Positions 6,388-9,274 of a stretch of DNA of 9,274 nucleotides are shown piece after piece. Source of the stretch: CAZGUH01 sp964529005 (lineage in GTDB: Bacteria; Actinomycetota; Acidimicrobiia; Acidimicrobiales; Ilumatobacteraceae); contig CAZGUH010000081.1 in assembly GCA_964529005.1 (NCBI GenBank), positions 1 to 9,274 on the forward strand. The letters run 5' to 3'. The translations under genes were made by a program, and so were the position numbers. The first letter of the stretch is position 1, and each line of letters opens with the position of its first letter. The notes beneath the pieces are model-generated. The model searched no databases. It had not been told where the DNA came from and saw only the letters and a program-made list of their open reading frames with translations.

Positions 6388-7664
6388 GCGAACCCGACCC
6401 CCGCCGGCTCGCCCGTTGACTCGTCGTCGAACAACGTGCCCACACGACTCAGCACTGGAGCTCCAACGCTGTACCGGGCGATCGCCGCTTGGCCGACGAC
6501 ACCTCCGTCGGGCATGCGGCGTACGAGGCCGAATGACTCGAGGAGCTCGATCGCATCGACCGTCAAAGCTCGTCGGCCGTCGGTCTCCCGATGCGAGCGG
6601 GCCCACTTCGGGAACCGGTCGAAAATCGCATCCACGACACGTTCGAGGTCCACTGGCGAGAGCTCAACCGGATTCCGGCGCCCCCCATCGCTACCAGTCA
6701 GCAGGGCGTCGACCAACAACAGTGCGAGCTGGTGTGCGTTGCCGTGCGGACCGGGGAACTGAAGATCGGTAGCAAGTCCATCGGGATCGACTGCGAGCAA
6801 CCCGTCGGATCGCTCCTCCAGCTCGAAGCCGGCCTCGACCCCGCGCTTTCGGAGCCATTGCCGGCCCGCCGGGTTGTCGACGTAGCTCTGCTCCTCCTCG
6901 GTGAGATCGTCGAAGTAGAGGACCGGGTCGTCGAGAAGGCGGCGGCCGATCATGTGGCGGATCCGACGCAACCGCTGCTCGTCGTCACTCCCCGCCTGTT
7001 GCACGTCGACGTCGCGGCCACGCCCATACCGCGGTTCGGCCCCGAGGTACACCAGGGCCGCCGCTGGACTGATCTCGTCGGCCAACGAGGTCGGCGACAC
7101 CGTCGTGACCAGCAACCGATGGAGACGTGTGGTGTCAGCCTGCAACAGCGCGTTGGCGTCCTCGGTCTCTACGAAGTCATCCACCGTGCCACCCGACGTG
7201 CGCAGCGCCTGCCACTCGATCAGCGTTCGGAGCACGTCCACCAAGGCGACGCGCTCGCGGTGCCGGCTCGTGTCAAGACCCGCCTCTGCAGAGATCGCTC
7301 GCGCGAGGAGCCCGACAGTCGTTACCGGGTGCTGCACGAGCTGAGCGGCGACGAGGCACAACAGCTGATAGCGACGGCGATCGAAGGCTTGATGTGCCCC
7401 GCGGGATCGCCGCAACGGTCTCGACACGTCGACCTTCGCGCTGCGGGCTCGCTTCCCGAGACGGGCGAACCCTGCACCGGGGTCAACGCTGAGCTGCCAG
7501 CCGCACGTGTCGTCGAACCACGCAACGAGCCAGTCGTGGTGCCGAACGACTTCGCGGAAGCCAGCAGGCTGGTCATGGGCGTTGAGCATCGGCCAGCGCA
7601 ACAGCAGGCGGATCGCCCGAGAACGTTCCGCAGCGAGATCGGTCGCCAACACATCGCTACGCAC
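6384..7664 (-). CDS. jetB: JetB, MukE-like subunit of type II Wadjet (TIGR02678 family)
   Basis: The product is 426 residues. JetB is the winged-helix, MukE/KITE-like partner that binds the kleisin JetA and DNA within the JetABC loop-extruding complex. Family landmarks include RAIRLLLRWPML (16-27), RHHDWLVAWF (41-50) with CGWQLSVDPGAGFARLGKRA (54-73), the RRRYQLLCLVAAQLV block (97-111) and a C-terminal winged-helix-like region with LTVDAIELLESFGLVRR (367-383). The start is a GTG at 7662-7664, preceded by GGAGGTG ten bases upstream and overlapping the jetA stop by eight bases. An in-frame GTG at 7686-7688 would add eight residues but leaves the Shine-Dalgarno inside the gene. The Gly-Arg-Arg stretch near 330 and the acidic tail are ordinary for high-GC proteins. 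Only the whole-family match, not a known active site, defines the function. Confidence 0.92.
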   Translation of the reverse strand: MRSDVLATDLAAERSRAIRLLLRWPMLNAHDQPAGFREVVRHHDWLVAWFDDTCGWQLSVDPGAGFARLGKRARSAKVDVSRPLRRSRGAHQAFDRRRYQLLCLVAAQLVQHPVTTVGLLARAISAEAGLDTSRHRERVALVDVLRTLIEWQALRTSGGTVDDFVETEDANALLQADTTRLHRLLVTTVSPTSLADEISPAAALVYLGAEPRYGRGRDVDVQQAGSDDEQRLRRIRHMIGRRLLDDPVLYFDDLTEEEQSYVDNPAGRQWLRKRGVEAGFELEERSDGLLAVDPDGLATDLQFPGPHGNAHQLALLLVDALLTGSDGGRRNPVELSPVDLERVVDAIFDRFPKWARSHRETDGRRALTVDAIELLESFGLVRRMPDGGVVGQAAIARYSVGAPVLSRVGTLFDDESTGEPAGVGFA

Positions 7665-9258
7665 CGGCGACCCACCTCCGAGCGGCACCGACGCGGCCTG
7701 TCGCGGCCGCCGAATCCTCTGCCGCGCAGGGCGACTCGCCCGTCAAGGAGATCGTGACCACCATGTCTGGGCCGTGAAGCACGCCCGATTCCGTCCACAG
7801 CGCCGCTACTTCGCCGCTGCCATCGTCGGACAGCACGACTTCGACCTGGCCATCCAGCGACAGCGCTCGTCGTGCGCCGTCGGCGCCGATCTCGGCGTCC
7901 AGCCCGACGGCAAGCAAATCCAGCAGCTCGCTGAACTCCTTGTCCGGAAGTCGATCGAAGTGTGACAACCGCACCGCACCATCGGTGGCCAAGGCCGCTC
8001 TGATCGCACGATGCGCCATGAGCGACTCGGCCTGCTCGCGTTGACGGGCGGCTCGCAACGCCGCTGGATCAGCGATCGGGCGCACGCGGCCTCGGTTGGA
8101 CAGACTTCCGCTGGTCCGCAGCGACGGGGCCACCTCCACCGGAGTCGTCTCTGACCACGACCGTCGCACGTCGCGTGCCTCCCCGTCCACGGGAGACAGA
8201 TGAGCGTGGCGTGCCGGCCAGAGCCCGAACGCCACTCCGAACAACCTGTGAGCCTCGTCGTCGTCGGCACAGTCAGCGAACCAACCAGCGAGCCGTCGCA
8301 GGTCGTGGGCCACCGACGCCGCGCGGCGGCGCTGATCCCATCGCCGTTCGAGCACACGTAACAACTCGATGATCGCCGTCCGCGCCACCCGCAACAGCCC
8401 GGTGATCCGCGCCTCCGCGCCGCCGACTGGCGCAAACCACTCCTCGAGCCCGGCCCAGCGTCGACGTCGCTCGGCGATCCATTCCGGCCGAGGATCACCG
8501 GCCGCTGTCGGCGCCAGGTTCGCCCCCACGACCGCGACATCGAACAGCAGGGGCACGCCCAGCGAACGCAGCCGCTCGATCCCGGACCGAACCCGGCGAT
8601 GCCGTCGCTCCACGCCCTCGGCGTACTCCTCCAGGTACATGACCGTGCGTCGCTTCACCTCCAGGAACACACCATCATCAGCGGCATCATCCCGCAGCAG
8701 CGCCTGCAAGTGCCCGTTGAACTGGCGGACACTGGCCACCAACGACGACAGGTGATTCTCGACCTCCGCCAACATGAGGTGGACCCGCGCTGCCTGATCA
8801 TCCCGCTCCGGACCCGCCAGCAGGACGGCCAAGTCGCCGAGGCGGTCACCGATCGCATCGAGCACCGCCGGCTGAAGCCCAACCGCACTGCGCAGCTCCC
8901 CGAACGTGTGCAGCACCCCACTGATCGCGGCCTCGCCCCGACGTGTCAGCGACCACTGCAGGTTGCGGCGCTCGAAGTCCTCAGGGCTCGCATACGAGGC
9001 AGCGTGATTCTGCGTGACCTCAAGCAGCTCCCAACTTGTGAGCTGCACAAGAGCCCGCTGGAGCGCCACGTCGTCGAGCGGCTCATCCCATCCAGTGTCA
9101 GCCAGCGCCCATCGCACCTGATCGATGTCCAACGCAGGCGCCGTCACGGCCGAGTCCTCGAACGCCGACATCAACGCCATGTGAAGGTCACGCCCGTCGG
9201 TCGTTGTAAAGCGGAAGAGATCTGGGTCGATGCGCCGCCAGACCCGCTGCTGCTCCAT
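7657..9258 (-). CDS. jetA: JetA, MukF-like kleisin of type II Wadjet (TIGR02677 family)
   Basis: The product is 533 residues. JetA is the kleisin that bridges the two JetC heads and recruits JetB, closing the ring of the DNA-translocating complex. An N-terminal winged-helix region opens with LFRFTTTDGRDLHMALMSAF (14-33) and has the family segment SPEDFERRNLQWSLTRRGEA (91-110). A long helical middle (about 120-345) follows, then the conserved SW...P..R..G...RGRVRPIADPA stretch (367-399) and a C-terminal winged helix (MAHRAIRAALATDGAVRLSHF, 414-434, within 414-455) expected to bind the JetC head. The ATG at 9256-9258 gives the normal family N-terminus. A weak AGGG lies nine or so bases upstream, and the window ends 16 bases above the start, so the operon promoter is not visible. 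This is the first gene of the operon unless something lies further right. Confidence 0.92.
   Translation of the reverse strand: MEQQRVWRRIDPDLFRFTTTDGRDLHMALMSAFEDSAVTAPALDIDQVRWALADTGWDEPLDDVALQRALVQLTSWELLEVTQNHAASYASPEDFERRNLQWSLTRRGEAAISGVLHTFGELRSAVGLQPAVLDAIGDRLGDLAVLLAGPERDDQAARVHLMLAEVENHLSSLVASVRQFNGHLQALLRDDAADDGVFLEVKRRTVMYLEEYAEGVERRHRRVRSGIERLRSLGVPLLFDVAVVGANLAPTAAGDPRPEWIAERRRRWAGLEEWFAPVGGAEARITGLLRVARTAIIELLRVLERRWDQRRRAASVAHDLRRLAGWFADCADDDEAHRLFGVAFGLWPARHAHLSPVDGEARDVRRSWSETTPVEVAPSLRTSGSLSNRGRVRPIADPAALRAARQREQAESLMAHRAIRAALATDGAVRLSHFDRLPDKEFSELLDLLAVGLDAEIGADGARRALSLDGQVEVVLSDDGSGEVAALWTESGVLHGPDMVVTISLTGESPCAAEDSAAATGRVGAARRWVAGA
7673..7679 (-). promoter_or_regulatory. 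jetB ribosome binding site
   Basis: GGAGGTG on the minus strand lies within the last codons of jetA. With about ten bases between GGAGG and the GTG at 7664, it selects this start over the GTG at 7688. It is the only strong Shine-Dalgarno at an internal junction of the operon; jetC and jetD rely on ATGA overlaps. Confidence 0.6.
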
Positions 9259-9274
9259 CCTCGAAACCCTAGGC

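Noticed and set aside
7686..7688. Upstream GTG as the jetB start.
   Set aside because: The GGAGGTG at 7673-7679 lies downstream of it and is well placed for the GTG at 7664, which also gives the shorter overlap with jetA. It remains a possible alternative.

Overview
The window is high-GC DNA with strong G/C preference at third codon positions. Together with the tRNA-Met remnant at the left edge (which resembles actinobacterial elongator tRNA-Met), this suggests an actinomycete, possibly of the Acidimicrobiia type; that assignment is an inference. All recognisable genes lie on the minus strand, so the biological order runs right to left.

From 9258 down to 1031 there is a complete four-gene type II Wadjet (JetABCD) anti-plasmid defence operon: jetA (TIGR02677 family, MukF-like kleisin), jetB (TIGR02678 family, MukE-like winged-helix subunit), jetC (TIGR02680 family, MukB-like SMC ATPase) and jetD (TIGR02679 family, Toprim nuclease related to the topoisomerase VI A subunit). 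The genes overlap by 8, 4 and 4 bases, so they form one translationally coupled operon. Its promoter lies to the right of the window. In characterised relatives JetABC extrudes DNA loops and JetD cuts small closed circular DNA, which blocks plasmid establishment.

About 200 bases after jetD comes a small HigBA/RelE-type toxin-antitoxin locus (829-215) of the Gp49-like toxin and HTH antidote type. It has its own good promoter with a palindrome between the -35 and -10 boxes. The antitoxin is intact. The toxin is broken by an apparent one-base deletion near position 617, and as sequenced the truncated toxin reads straight into the antitoxin in the same frame.

At the left edge, bases 1-45 are exactly the 3' half of a CAU-anticodon tRNA (anticodon loop to CCA end), with no 5' half next to it. 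Just inside it (56-182) is a cluster of short direct and inverted repeats. This is the expected look of an attachment site left by an integrase that targets a tRNA gene. Wadjet and the toxin-antitoxin pair therefore probably sit at one end of an integrated genomic island whose integrase, other end and intact tRNA-Met lie to the right of this window. The gene families are known; the less ordinary parts are the att/repeat architecture, the decayed toxin, and an anti-circular-DNA system carried by an element that would itself circularise.
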